A stretch of 64,000 nt of DNA from Paramyrothecium sp. XJ0827 (GCA_020881915.1 JAJFPB010000006.1:1860001-1924000); one strand, 5' to 3'. Positions 23,021 through 35,534 are shown, numbered from the stretch's first letter. Numbers and translations are program-made. The notes: generated by a model from the letters alone, not told the origin.

Positions 23021-25334
23021 GACGAGCAAGATTTCATAGTTGGAAGGGAGTCAAGGACGACAATGGGCTTTCAGACGTGGGAAAGGGTTCGCTTTGATCA
23101 AAATAGAACGCATATCTATGCCCTGCCCCTTACATTGTTGCGTTGCATTGGCACCCCAAAGTCCGAGCAGCCCACCGATGGAAGCATGCAAAGAATGTTA
23201 CATCGTGCATATCCAAATCGGTTCTGGCCGGGTGTACCCTCGCAAGAAACCGCCCAGGAATCCGCTCTCTGATCAACCACCAACTGCCGTTGGCCAGCCG
23301 GTGGGATCAGTAAGACGGTAAGGATTTTGGACAGGGGTGGCTAATTAAGGGAGAGCGAGCCTGATTCGATGCCTTCACCATGGGCGGCTGGCACGGGCCA
23401 CAGCCATCCGCTTTAGTTAGGTCGAGACGTGAACAGGAGTCAGGGTCAAACCGAGCTCCGTCGCTTAAATGGGCTGTTTCATCCAAGCTTCGATGCGAAG
23501 CCCACATTATTCACAATTAGGGGGCCAAGAAATTACTTCGCCGCCCCATGTATTCTTTGTTGCCATCCACCTGCCGCAAACGGACAGAAAGAGCTATTTT
23601 TGTCTTCAGCATGCGCTCGACTGTTGTTCTTGTCGTGATGTGTTTTCGATCCGTCCATTATCCAATGTTGATGTACCGCAAGGTAGGGCAATGCAAAGAC
23701 GCAGTGAACGGAATGTGAAAAGACATGGTAAATGTATACGTGATTCTTATGTGAGAGTAAATGACATCGCTGCGCATCAACGTTGATCAAATCTGGTCAG
23801 CGATTTGACAGTAAATTAGTCCGGTCGCGCCACGGCGAATAGTTCGTTGCTACGATGAGGATCTTGAGCAACTGCTGCGATGTCATCGTCTACCTCTTTC
23901 CAGATACCTTCAGGAGGAACTGGCCGTGCCATGTTCACCCATGGCTCGGAGTAATGAGTAACAAGAATGTGCAGATGCGCCCATATGCACTGCTGGAGCT
24001 GAAGTGGAACCTTGTTCGTGAAGCTAGGATCGCAACGGCCTGAGCTCCAGGTACGAGTGATAGCTCACATGCGGCTCCTTGGGCTTCCCTCGTTGGTCCT
24101 TGCCGTCATGATCATTTGGAAGTTTTTATTCTTTTCTTTTTCTTTTTTTCTTTTTCGGCTGGATTTACATCCGCGCATCGTGTCCAACGGGAATGATCCC
24201 GCCAAGATACCACCTGTTTTTATAGATGGGTGATACTTGGCCATTTAAGTCATTCAGGTCCAGCCCATCGCCTGATTCCTGACGTCACATTCAAATGATG
24301 ACCCCCAACCTGAAGCAGATGACTTCAAGCCTTCGCAGAGCATCAGGACTTTGGTCGGCGGGTTCGCGACATCGTGGGTCCTCAGCACTGCCAATGCTTG
24401 TCGCTTGGCGCATTAGGAGTCGTTCTATTCTGCTCCATCAAATTGAAATGACGCACATTGAAAATCCCAAGAGGCCATCGTGGCCGTCGGGCCGTGGCTT
24501 GTCATGCCAAACCGGAAGGGGCCGGATTTTCGTCACTTCGTCCAGGGGTCCCAACTCTGGGCCCGAGTCGGGGCCTTGGCTGGAAAACATCCCGCCGCCG
24601 CGAAGTCTTCCGTCTGACTGGATCCAAGACACGTTCCAGATTGCCTGGTGCCTTGCAGTGTTCTCGGCTTGCTTGCTTTGGTCATTCCAGAAACGGAAAA
24701 GTTTCTAGCATGATTTGCATGGCATTTACGGTTGTGACCCGAGGCCGTTGAGGCGTAACGTAATTTCCTGTTCCTAGAATCGATCATCAAACAATGTAGC
24801 ATCGCGCAATTACGTTTCACGCTTACTTTCACGTTCACTTTCACGGTTAATATCGAAGGATCTCATGCACGCATTCCGACCGTGGTCAATATTCCGCATT
24901 ATTGGCAGTTTTGGGCCGCCATCGGAGGGATGACGGCATAAGCAAGGGTCTGGAAGCAGCTGAAAACGGCCCGAGCAATAATCACGGTCTCGCGAGTAGG
25001 GACTCTCGTCAATCGATAACCCGGCTGACTGCCAAAAGGTGCTCATGTGACGAATTGATTGGGCCAACGTTTCGAAACCGTTTTCGGATCGAGATCTCGA
25101 CTCCTTATCGAAGCGAGCCTGAACTGCCTGGCAAGCCACTGACGGAGGGCAAGCACACGACAGGGGTAGGGGTTCTCGACGGGTAGGCAGACCAAACGTC
25201 AAGCAGCCGGCGGTGAAGCGGGGTTTTAAAAGTCGCTGGCTTATCTATTCATGATTACCCTCAATTCCATTTCCTGTTTCTCGTCATATCTCTGTGCTGC
25301 ATGCTCTGGTCTAGCGAGGCCAGAAAACCTCCAG
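23021..25334. other. Gene-poor interval
   Basis: No supported gene in 2.3 kb. Notable bits are a T/C-rich run near 24130-24165 and a direct repeat of TTCACG-containing units near 24805-24845. The last 150 bases probably hold the promoter of the APH-like gene. Confidence 0.4.
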
Positions 25335-26403
25335 ATGGGTGCCATTCTCAACTCCCTTGAGGAGACAATCGACGGCTTCTTTGCAGCCCACGAACCTATC
25401 ACCAGGCAGCAATGCGATGAACTAGCCGCATCCATCATTGGCGGGCCCATCACTCCCGTTCCCGTGCAAGGATGCTCCAGCTACACCGTCATGTCTGGCG
25501 GAAATGAGTCGAAGGTGGTTCAATTCCGTAACGTGAAGGCGGATCTCGATACAGAGATCGTGGAATTGGCCAGCAGCATCCACGGGAAGCAGGTGCCCTC
25601 GTATTCTTTCCATGGAAGAATAGGCCATCCGCAGAAGCTTGCTGTGTATTCTATGGACAAAATATCCGGCACCACTTACATTCCCGCACGCTTTCAGAGT
25701 CAGAATACCGAGAGCAAAGCGTCTCAAATTGATTCGCAACTTCTCAAGACCGTGATTGACCTTGCTTTGTGAGTATCCAAGGTAGAGCAGATCGCAGATA
25801 AAACCCCCTGACGGTTGGTCCAGGTATTATGCTACCTCGTGGAAAGCACAACAGGAGCTGGCTCCCGAAGTACTTGACGCGCTACGCATAGATTACGAGG
25901 GACGGATGGATATACTCTCCCGCGTCCTGCCCTCTCGCCATCAGCAAAATTTGGACGATGTGATGGATGGGCTTGAAATGATCTTTGATTATTCATACCC
26001 AATAGTGCTCAACCACAGCGACGTCTCAGAGTTGAACCTGATTGTGGATCCCGCCACTGGTGGCATCAATGGGATCGTCGGTTGGACAGAAGCTAAGTTA
26101 TCACCCTTTGGTATGTCTTTATGGAGCTTGGAGAATCTCCTTGGTTCCATGGACGAGAGTGGTTGGCACTACCACGAGCACCACATGGAGCTTCGCGCTC
26201 AATTCTGGCGCGCGTTCGAGGACGCAGTCGGAGGGCTCTCAGACAGCGAAAAGCAAGCTATCGGAGTTGCTAGGATGGCCGGCTTGTTCATCCGGTACGG
26301 GTTCGACTGGGAGTATGATTCTCTCGAGCCGGTAATGGAGGGTACTTTGTCTTTCAGGTATTTAGATGCATTTTGCACACAAGATTCCATCGGGCCAATA
26401 TGA
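25335..26403 (+). CDS. APH-fold phosphotransferase-like protein, metal-binding Asp replaced
   Basis: Two exons, 25335-25768 and 25824-26403, give 337 residues. I chose the ATG at 25335 because MGAILNSLEE is a natural family start; an in-frame ATG at 25251 would add 28 residues that look like leader. The C-terminal lobe follows the aminoglycoside-phosphotransferase (choline/APH kinase) pattern. The catalytic loop is LNHSDVSELN, with Asp211 and Asn216 present. The next motif, normally IVDWAEA with the Mg-binding Asp, here reads IVGWTEA, so Gly231 sits in place of the Asp. FGMSLWSLENLLG follows as usual. Fungal APH-like proteins are numerous and mostly of unknown substrate. With the Asp lost it may be inactive or use an altered mechanism. 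The gene is convergent with the SET gene. Confidence 0.8.
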
Positions 26404-26605
26404 TCATGAATTGTTCAAAGATGAGGTGTTCTTCTGGTCATTACTATGCGTATTCTGTGGCGTGTGTAATCTCGTGCTGCGTGTACTTATAAGTGCTGCG
26501 AAACAATTCCTCGTCTGGCCACGAGGATTTCTGGCCAGACACTTAAATCAATGCTTAAACGCAAACAGATTCCTCTCTTAACTCCATGCGCGCTGCTGAA
26601 ATGCA

Positions 26606-27670
26606 CTAGAAATCCATCTCCTTCAGAAAATGCGGCATCTCAAACTCACCCTCATCAGTACATCGCTGGCATTGGCACATGAAGTTCCAACTTGCAGCCA
26701 TTTCTGCTTGGCGAGCTTGCGTATCGGGAAACTCGACCAGGTCAAAGTAGGAGATGCAGCACTCCTCTCCGATCTCGATGTCCCGGTTGGCTTGGAAAAT
26801 CCTCCGCCCTTTGCTGTCGAGCTTGTGCATAACCTGGACATAGATTAGCGTTGGGGAAGAATCACAAGGGGAATAACAAAGACCGACATTTGGACAGCAT
26901 GTGTGATTGAACATGGCTGCGGTTGGGTAGATTCCCGCGCCGTAATACTCTCCTCGGCTTGTAAAGGACACCACAGGATACTCCCCGGTGACGCCAGGAT
27001 ACAAGCCAAACGAGTTGATCTCAAGCTTATAGAACAGTTCAACTACCTCTTGGGTATCAACAGGGAAGCCCAGTTCCCCTCCAGTCAAATAAGTTTTTGA
27101 AAATTGTCTCCATTGCCTCGCTTGCTCAGCAGAGAAATGCTTCTCGCTACCATCAAGATTCGACACCGCATCCCATTTCCTTCGATGGAAATGTGAAACT
27201 GACGTATCGACCTCGACTCCGTGGTTGGTGGAAGTGTCACTGCCATGGCCGATGTGTTTCTGTATCAGTATCCTGGCAATTAACCAGAGCAAGCCGAAAT
27301 TGCTGTCGCCATGCTTGGCTCGGATGTCTGCGGAGCGATGCTTGAGCCAGGAACATTCCAGTCGATGACGTGCCTCGTCATTTTGCCGGCAGCGTGCGTT
27401 ACACCACATGACTTCCGCAGCACAATCTTCCGAGCAGCCAACTTTCTCGTCCTGCGGCTGAATCCTGCGGTTGCAATCGTGCTCACTACACAAGTAGAAG
27501 GGCGGCTCGTCAGGGATCATAGCCGGGATGAGGGCGTATGGGCTGTCGACCAGAATGATTTCACCATCTTTGAGGAGTCTTGATGACAGGACTTTTCGCC
27601 CCTTAATGGGGTCGGCGGCAACAGTGAGACCGGGATGGACGAATGTTCCGGGGACTTCTCGTGATCCCAT
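26606..27670 (-). CDS. SET-domain protein with MYND-like zinc finger (SMYD type)
   Basis: An intronless 354-residue protein. The N-terminal SET strand segments (VAADPIKGRKVLSSRLLKDGEIILVD) are split by a cysteine/histidine-rich insertion at about 60-105 (CSEHDC, CSEDC, CNARC, RHRLEC), as in SMYD proteins with a MYND finger. The SET core has FNHTCCPNV from about residue 254, matching the conserved NHSCxPN that binds S-adenosylmethionine, and EECCISYFDL at about 302, matching the catalytic-pocket tyrosine motif. A post-SET CQCQRC lies near 332. The expected activity is lysine methylation of histones or other proteins; many fungal members of this group have no known substrate. The neighbouring APH-like gene is convergent, about 200 bases away. 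Confidence 0.88.
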   Translation of the reverse strand: MGSREVPGTFVHPGLTVAADPIKGRKVLSSRLLKDGEIILVDSPYALIPAMIPDEPPFYLCSEHDCNRRIQPQDEKVGCSEDCAAEVMWCNARCRQNDEARHRLECSWLKHRSADIRAKHGDSNFGLLWLIARILIQKHIGHGSDTSTNHGVEVDTSVSHFHRRKWDAVSNLDGSEKHFSAEQARQWRQFSKTYLTGGELGFPVDTQEVVELFYKLEINSFGLYPGVTGEYPVVSFTSRGEYYGAGIYPTAAMFNHTCCPNVGLCYSPCDSSPTLIYVQVMHKLDSKGRRIFQANRDIEIGEECCISYFDLVEFPDTQARQAEMAASWNFMCQCQRCTDEGEFEMPHFLKEMDF

Positions 27671-28300
27671 GGTTCAGGACGTAGGCCAATCGATGTAGTG
27701 ACAATACTTCAAGCTCAGGGGCAACTCTCTTACTACGCTGGGCGTTCTTCACTTCACTGGGCACTCCTGATGGCAAATTTTTAGCAAAATCCTTTGCTGC
27801 GGCAAATCAATGCAATACGCAATAGACATCCGAGTCTGGACCGCTCCAATTCAGGAACAGACCCGCAATCCACCAATCACATCTTAGCCGTGAGATTGAC
27901 AGCGGGCGTGTTCTCCTCTAGTAGCTCATTGGTCGGACCCGTTTTCGAATGTGACAGAGATAAGATTGCTTGGACAATGGGTTTTGTCTCTGGTGTCAAA
28001 AGCAGAATATTCGATTGTTCTTATACCGCACTTAGAGCCCGCTGCCACACTTCACGAACACGGAATGCCTGCTCCACTTCGGCTTCCAACATATTACTTG
28101 GTACAGTGGACCTTTATCTCAAGTGCTGTCCATCGCTGTCCATATTATCCACTTATCAATTCACTCGCACCAGAATCGACCAACCAGATTGAAGTGGCCC
28201 ATCATGAGTCCACCATCTCCGCGCCGGCTCAACTCCTGGCACGGCACAGAACACACGACTACTGACTTGGCAAGCAATAATTAAAGACGAACCTGATGCC
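27671..28300. other. Intergenic, no gene seen
   Basis: Divergent interval between the SET gene and the GH11 xylanase promoter. No gene recognised. Confidence 0.45.
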
Positions 28301-28301
28301 T

Positions 28302-28769
28302 TTTAGCCATTCACTAAGCGGCTTTCCTTGTCTTCGCATGACCAGCACGGTGGGTAATGCTCATGCGGCATGAAATTTAGCCTAAAAGTGCCTTGGGCAG
28401 GACCCCATATCCTCCGGACGCGGGGCCAGGATGCACCCCGGAATTCGGTAGATGGATGCAAGGCAATCTATAATGACCTTGGGTCGTGCTCAGTCCGTAC
28501 ATGCGATTGTCTGCGTGGTTGATCCCCAGCGATCTGTTGAATCGATCTACTGAGGTCTGAACCATGGAAACCAAGGCGACGATTTATATTATGCTTAAAC
28601 GTTTAGACCGACATGTTCTGACACCGTCAACCAATCTCTATTCTTTGCCAGACTGCTGGTCGTCACTTCAAGCAAGTAGTTTCGACGGTTCCTCTTAAAA
28701 GCCAGGGTCACTGCTAAGCAGCGCCGAGAAAATATGCGCTCGAATCCAAGGCAAGAGACCAATTTAGCC
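28302..28769 (-). promoter_or_regulatory. Three GGCTAAA boxes upstream of the GH11 xylanase (possible XlnR/Xyr1 sites)
   Basis: Reverse-strand GGCTAAA occurs at about 28302-28308, 28376-28382 and 28763-28769, about 400 to 870 bases before the xylanase ATG. GGCTAA/GGCTAAA is the published binding core of the fungal xylanase activator XlnR/Xyr1. Three exact 7-mers in under 500 bases are more than chance predicts. Binding itself is inferred. Confidence 0.5.
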
Positions 28770-29061
28770 GGCAGTCATGGAGTGCCGAAAATAATAGCAC
28801 GCGCTCAGAATGGGCACCAACGCCTGAACAGCGGAAGACGTTCTCCGACTACCCATCGGTCTCCGCCGCAAAGGGATCACCAACCGCCATCACCGACACA
28901 ATGCGCTTGACATGCCCTGGGTGGCGCTATGGAGCCGGCAAATGATGGAAATGCCAAGAACTATTCGTCCTGTCTCCATGAAGGCGGTTTTGGAGTTCAG
29001 AACATCCCGAACTCATTTGCCGACCCAAAATGACGAGGCTCGTCCACAGTTGCAAAATTTG

Positions 29062-29068
29062 TATATAA
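29062..29068 (+). promoter_or_regulatory. TATA box of the GH11 xylanase gene
   Basis: TATATAA about 100 bases before the ATG at 29170, as usual for inducible secreted-enzyme genes. Confidence 0.6.
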
Positions 29069-29109
29069 GGGAGATAGGCTCCCTCGTTGCCTTCCATCCT
29101 CGTGCTTGA

Positions 29110-29929
<820 letters not shown>

Positions 29930-31266
29930 GTTGTTCATTAGCAAGGCGATGAAGGACTTTGGTGAGGAGAGTTGGCATCATGTTTCAATCCGGGGTTCGT
30001 CGCTATAACTTCTTTTCGCAATTTCTGTATACTCAGCCTATTCATGGTTGCCTGGGGGTAGTCAGCTTTTAATGGCATATAGTTGTCACTTAGCTAGTGA
30101 TCTGTCAGCCCCTATGTAGTCTCGAAGGAATTTTCTCTTTCTCTTGAACTCCAGAGTTTGGTACCATGTGGACAGACCCCTAGTGTCCCCATCCTTGGAG
30201 CATCACCAAGCCCACTGAAGCAGCTACTCCGGCCTGGCATTGAGGCTCGACACATGATACATTGTGCTATTATTGGCCGGCTACAGCATGCGGCTTGAGG
30301 GTGAAATTGCGTGCTTATACTGAATCACTGCTTATTGAACGTCGCCTGTTTCAATGTTTGGGCCAACCCAAGTTTCAGGTTGTGTGATGCACAATTGGGT
30401 TGAGACAACCTCGCCTCTCACCGCATTATGGCGCAATCATCGCTGCCCAATAATAATGTGGGTCGCCGTGCGATGGATCGTCTGTTAAAATATTAGGCGC
30501 ATGCCTAAGCTTCGGCCAAGAGATCTGTAGCCTTCGCGGCTCCTGACCCCCACGATTTCCCCGGATTGTCACTTTGCAGGACGTCGGGTTGCCGATATTC
30601 CATTGATGAAGACACTTCCACACACTGTATACCACCATCATCTGTAAGCTACCTCTCTATACTAACTCGGTATTCGTTGCCCGAGGTAATTGGAGGCCGG
30701 TGAACTGTGAGTAATCACCTCCCGCTTCAACATCGATGCGTATAATTGCGTTATTAATGAAAGCTCTTACTGATCAGCCTACAAGGTGACATCGCTCACT
30801 CCACTCATGTTCCCAAGTGCCACTTTCAGCTAGGATGGAAGCGCTCGAGGCGGCCGTACGACCGGTGGCGCGTCCTACCTCCCTAAACCAAACATCCGCG
30901 TCGTTGCACTGCCAGCGGGCGATCGCCGTGGTCCAGACCAGCTGAAGCCCTGCATGACGCAATTGGCCAAGGTCCTGAGATACTGTTAGAGGTAGATAAG
31001 ATGGCGCGACCGAAGCGCCGCCAGTGCAGCACGGAAGACCCCCGGATCGGCAGGTCATCAACGGCTTACCCCTGTTAGCGACTCCTCATTCGGCAGTTGA
31101 AGAGATGCGAGCTTCCCGATCTGGCAAGTCGCTGCGATGTGCAACTGGCACATGAAAAAGCTGGAGATTGCCGCAAGTGCCGGGAACTTGTATATCAAGA
31201 AGCAGTCGGGACGACTTGAGTCGACTTGGAATCAGTGGCTCCTTGACCTGATCCGCGCATCTCACA
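29930..31266. other. Intergenic, no gene seen
   Basis: About 1.3 kb between the xylanase and the M14 carboxypeptidase. No gene or repeat recognised; the last few hundred bases should hold the carboxypeptidase promoter, without an obvious TATA box. Confidence 0.45.
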
Positions 31267-32586
31267 ATGGCCATCAAGACCACGCTCGTGTGCGCGCTTC
31301 TTGCGCTCTCCTCCTTCTCCTCCGGATGCCTGCTGCCTGAGGAGCGCGACAACGATGGCCTCAAGACCATTGTCCGCCGCCAGGGAAGCAACGGAACCCC
31401 CGTCGGAACCGGCGACCGCTTCAGCGGCGGCTCCGTAGCGCCGCGAGGCCTGGGCTCGCAGCCCTCGGCCAGCTTCAGCACTCTGCTCAACCCCACCGAG
31501 ATCAGGAGCGGTCTGCAGGGTCTGGCCAACACCTACGGCATCCAGACCTTTGAGGCACCCTTCAGGACCTTCGAGGGCCGCACCGTCTACGGCGCCAAGG
31601 TCGGTGGCACTGGAACCGCCAACACCGCCTACCGCGTTTACTTCAACGGCAACATCCATGCTCGCGAGCGCGGGTCCATGGACAACGTGCTGTACTTCAT
31701 CTCCGATCTACTCTACGCCAACAGAAACAACGTCGGCCTCACCTATGGCTCCAAGACGTACACCGCTGCTCAGGTCAAGACGGCTCTGTCCGCGGGCATC
31801 GTCTTCATCCCCCTCAGCAACCCTGACGGCGTGGCCTACGATCAGTCCACCAACAGCTGCTGGCGCAAGAACCGCAACACCGCCAGCGGCACCGGTCGAT
31901 CTGCAGGTGTCGACCTGAACCGCAACTTCGACTTCCTCTGGGACTTCCAGCGCCTCTTCGCCCCCAGCGTGCAGGGCAGCGTCGCCTCCACCTCCCCGAG
32001 CTCGGAGACGTTCCACGGCACCGCCGCCTTCTCCGAGGCCGAGACCAAGAACATCAGGTGGGTGTTCGACACCTACTCCAGGGTCCGCTGGTTCATCGAC
32101 CTGCACTCGTATGCCGGCGACGTCCTCTACAGCTGGGGCAGCGACGACAACCAGTCGCAGTACCCCCTCCTCAACTTCCGCAACGCCACCTTCAACAGCG
32201 TCCGCGGTATCCTGAGCGACACGCCCGGCGTCGGACGCGGCTATGGAGAATACGTACCTCCCAGCGAGTCCAGCAACAACGTGGCCGGAGCGAGGCGCAT
32301 TGCCGCCGGTCTCACTGCTGGTGGTGGCCGCACGTACGGCGCCATCCAGGCCTCCGACCTCTATCCCACCTCCGGAGCCAGCGACGACTACGCTTACTCG
32401 CGACACTTTGCCGACACCACCAAGAACCTCGTTCACTCCTACACGGTCGAGTTTGGTTTCGGCAACACCGCTTCCTCGTGCCCCTTCTACCCCACCGTTG
32501 CCCAGTACAACGCCAACATCAAGGCGACGAGCGCCGGCTTCATGGAGCTGCTGCTGGCCGCTGTTGAGCTCGGCCTTGGAGCGTAG
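31267..32586 (+). CDS. Secreted zinc carboxypeptidase, M14
   Basis: An intronless 439-residue protein. A signal peptide (to about residue 20) is followed by a pro-segment that could be cut at the dibasic VRR near 36-38. The M14 catalytic domain is complete: zinc ligands His131 and Glu134 in NIHARERGSMD, the third ligand His280 in FIDLHSYAGD, substrate-binding Asn218-Arg219 in DLNRNFDFLWDF, and the general base Glu395 in YTVEFGFGN. It should remove C-terminal residues from peptides outside the cell. The codons are strongly C/G-ending, which also creates a long non-coding antisense frame (32592-31708). No introns and high GC3 set it apart from its neighbours; high expression or acquisition could each explain this. 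Confidence 0.93.
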   Translation: MAIKTTLVCALLALSSFSSGCLLPEERDNDGLKTIVRRQGSNGTPVGTGDRFSGGSVAPRGLGSQPSASFSTLLNPTEIRSGLQGLANTYGIQTFEAPFRTFEGRTVYGAKVGGTGTANTAYRVYFNGNIHARERGSMDNVLYFISDLLYANRNNVGLTYGSKTYTAAQVKTALSAGIVFIPLSNPDGVAYDQSTNSCWRKNRNTASGTGRSAGVDLNRNFDFLWDFQRLFAPSVQGSVASTSPSSETFHGTAAFSEAETKNIRWVFDTYSRVRWFIDLHSYAGDVLYSWGSDDNQSQYPLLNFRNATFNSVRGILSDTPGVGRGYGEYVPPSESSNNVAGARRIAAGLTAGGGRTYGAIQASDLYPTSGASDDYAYSRHFADTTKNLVHSYTVEFGFGNTASSCPFYPTVAQYNANIKATSAGFMELLLAAVELGLGA

Positions 32587-32784
32587 AACCACGCGCTAGA
32601 TTCCAAGTTTACAGATAGAATAGTTCTCAAGGGAAGCGCGCATTGAATCTATTGTTCCATCGTTCCAGAGGCTACATGCCATCCCCAGTGAAAATAAACT
32701 CCAATCTATACAATTCCAAATGTGCGAACGCCCAGTCCTGTCTTGCCTGTTGATTGACAATCGAAGCGCAAGATACTCTGCCGC

Positions 32785-34486
32785 TCAAAGCTTGTTGCAG
32801 GACCAGCATTTCTCATCTGATGCATCACCACAGCCTCCATCAAGCTTTGCAACCTCTGGGAACTGGCATACAATCCTGTCATGTTTCTCATCGTCCTTCG
32901 TGGTCAGCTGCACACGCGTGGACACCGGGGCTTTGCCCTCCTCTACCCAGTCACGGAGCTGTCTGAAGAGGCCTTCCGGAACTGTGCTACGGCCCCCACC
33001 GCAATGACCCAGACCTGGTATCGGGAAGTATTTGAAGAACTCGTCCACCCCTGGGACAACTTCGGCAACGTTCTTGTAGTAGCCCTCGGTGCCTTTCGCG
33101 GAAAGAAGGGTGTCGCTCTGTTTCAAACACTGTAAGAGACTGTTCCAATCAACTTATACCTCACTCAACTTACAAGTCCGTGGTAGCTGATCAGCTTGCC
33201 CCCCGCCTCCTTGAATTTTGTCAGATCCGGGTCGGTCGTGCCCATGACATTGCCGTAGTGCAATGCCCCGGCTTTGTACATGTCAATGAACTCTGAACGA
33301 CCCAGGGCTGAGATGTCCACATCAGGGTCGCCTCTGGCAACGAACAACTGCATCCACGTCAGGCCGAAGAACAATGGTAAGCCCGTGCATGTTTCCCCGG
33401 TGCATTTAGTTCCCGCAACCGCCTCGGCCGCCGTGGTAGGGTCGTTTCCGGTCAAATCTGTACCGGGTGTTAAGCCGTGCCATATCTTCTTGCCACTTTC
33501 GGTATGCATTCCTTGCCATGTTGCGTTGACGATGTTGGCGGCGCCTTCGCTGACTTGTACGACTGCTCCATCCTTTTGCTTGCAAACCACCTCTTCGCCA
33601 ACGACAGAGAAGGGGTCAAACTGTTGTAGACACTCCTCGGGCGCGGCCACGATACCATCGACGACACCGTCGAATTTGTCGCAAAACTTCGTGGCTGCGA
33701 TTGTGATTGCGTCCAATTCGCAGGCTGGTGGGTAGACGCCGAGCTCGTTCATGATCTGTTGGGGCCACTGGATGTTAAAGAAGACCTCGTTCCAGTTGAT
33801 ACCCGGAGCGCCCACGACGATGCCGTCGAACGCCGTGGGGTACCGCTGTGCAAGCATCATCCCTTGCCTTCCGCCTTGTGAGCACCCTACCCAGTAGGAG
33901 TGTTCGGGTTCTTGGCCGTAGAAGCTCTTAATGATGGACTTGCCAATCACCGCCTGCAATGATTCAAGATCAGCCACCTTACAGCAAAGTCGGCTGCATT
34001 TTACTCGGCGCATACCTGGTCGTTCAGACTGACGTGCGCCAGGTTCTGCAACTTGCCCCAGTCCACATTGCCAGGGCTCTTCAGCGCCCAGTCGGTCGGA
34101 TCGCCGACAGTGTTGAGGCCTGCGTCTGTACTGATGCCGACGAAGCCATCATGAAGCGCACCAGCCATGCCGGCATAGCTTATGATGACACGTCCCGTAG
34201 AGTAGCCGCCGCCGCCGTAGGCCTGCATCATCCCGTTCCAGTCTTTTGTAGGGAGCCATGCTTCGACGTTGACTTCGTCGCCCACGCCGGGATGGGTGTA
34301 TGTGACGGTTACATTGCAGAAGGTTGCGCCCTTTAATTCAACCGTGGGTTGGACCAATCGCCAGGCGCTTGGAGCCTCAAATGTGTAGTTTTGTACCAGA
34401 TCGGCATTGATGTTCAAGATTTCAGCCCCAAACACCGAGGGGCTGAACGTATCCGCCTTGCACAGCTCGGCGAGACAGCCTGGCAT
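32785..34486 (-). CDS. Tannase/feruloyl esterase family protein
   Basis: Three exons (34486-34016, 33953-33174, 33117-32785), all in frame, give 527 residues. Tannase-family landmarks are the nucleophile elbow WVGCSQGGRQ (Ser182, with the Cys181 next to it that pairs near the active-site His), AFDGIVVGAPGINW, the lid segment with paired cysteines, YHGLSD (Asp419) and the histidine loop PGLGHCGGG (His455). Members hydrolyse ester bonds of gallate or ferulate to sugars and plant cell walls. The CLAELC start is where the mature enzymes begin, yet no signal peptide is seen at the only in-frame ATG, so either a first exon is missed or the protein is intracellular. Which ester it cuts cannot be read here. 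Confidence 0.9.
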
Positions 34487-35520
34487 TGTGAAGCGTAGAC
34501 GAGGTCGACTGTTGACAGGCTATGGCGTCCATCGTCCCAGCAATGGGTAGCGGAACCTTCCATTATGTTCATTTTTAAGGTCGGGAGATCATCCTTCGGG
34601 GTCCTTCCGAGTCGTCAGTGACGAGCCAGAAACTGGGGTGGAAGATGGAGATCCGCTGATTCACTGCCTGAAACGACTAGGCAATGCGCGCACCAATGCA
34701 TGTTGGTTCCCGCAAGACCCTGCAGCCCTCCACACCCATTGTGATTTGACTGAGACATTTATTGCCACCCTCGAGGATGAGTCTATACAAAACGCAGTGA
34801 ATGGGTGTCATGAATAATCTACGGGAACTGTAATTCCGCAACTGGTTTCTTGTAGCAAGCACCGAGCGCGTTGATTGCCTGTGATTGGACAATCATCTGC
34901 ATGTTTGGCCATGTATTTCGGGATGTTGGTGGAACCAGATGCTCCTTTCGTGCCACCACACGTCAGACATTAGTTCCTTTCGTAGGACAACCATGATTTT
35001 CTCTGATACTTGGGATGTCATCCCATCAATACTTGCGCAATTGCCCTGCCTCCTCATCAGTCATCCGTGTGTTCGGTAATGGTGAATCCTTTCTCATTTG
35101 CCGAAAACGGCAGTGCCCGGTCCGGGGTTACATGAGGAGGTCAAGGTGCGCCCATGTCAGAGCCCCCTTCCTTCACGTAATCTTTTCAAGGGCCTGAATA
35201 GCTGACGGGAGAGCACGATCATGAATGGGTACTGCTAAGAAATCCTTGAGGCTCTTGGCTTTGGTCAGGCAATCGTCTTTCATAAGTGGTTACGCGAGGT
35301 TATGAACACGGGCGTCTTGTCATTGTGGCACAACGTTTTGCATATAATAGTGATCAGAGATGCCTGGTTTCGTTGATGCACAAATATTCTGTGCAGACCA
35401 AAATAATCCCATTACATTTTTCCTGTCAATGCATCCTACGTTGGTTGACATTCCAGCTCTGGCGGTGTCATCAGCGGATTGGATGCAGGCAAACTTGTCA
35501 CTTCCAGTATGGCGAAATGG
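34487..35520. other. Intergenic, no gene seen
   Basis: Upstream of the tannase gene. Nothing recognised. An upstream signal-peptide exon for that gene was looked for and not found. Confidence 0.4.
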
Positions 35521-35534
35521 CAGAAGCTGAGCTT

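Noticed and set aside
24295..24708. Plus-strand ATG frame of 137 codons
   Set aside because: No recognisable domain, no splice or promoter support, overlapping frames of similar length on both strands.
31708..32592. Long minus-strand open frame (294 codons) opposite the M14 carboxypeptidase
   Set aside because: It is an antisense shadow caused by the high GC3 of the real gene; its Gly/Val/Ala-rich translation has no domain.
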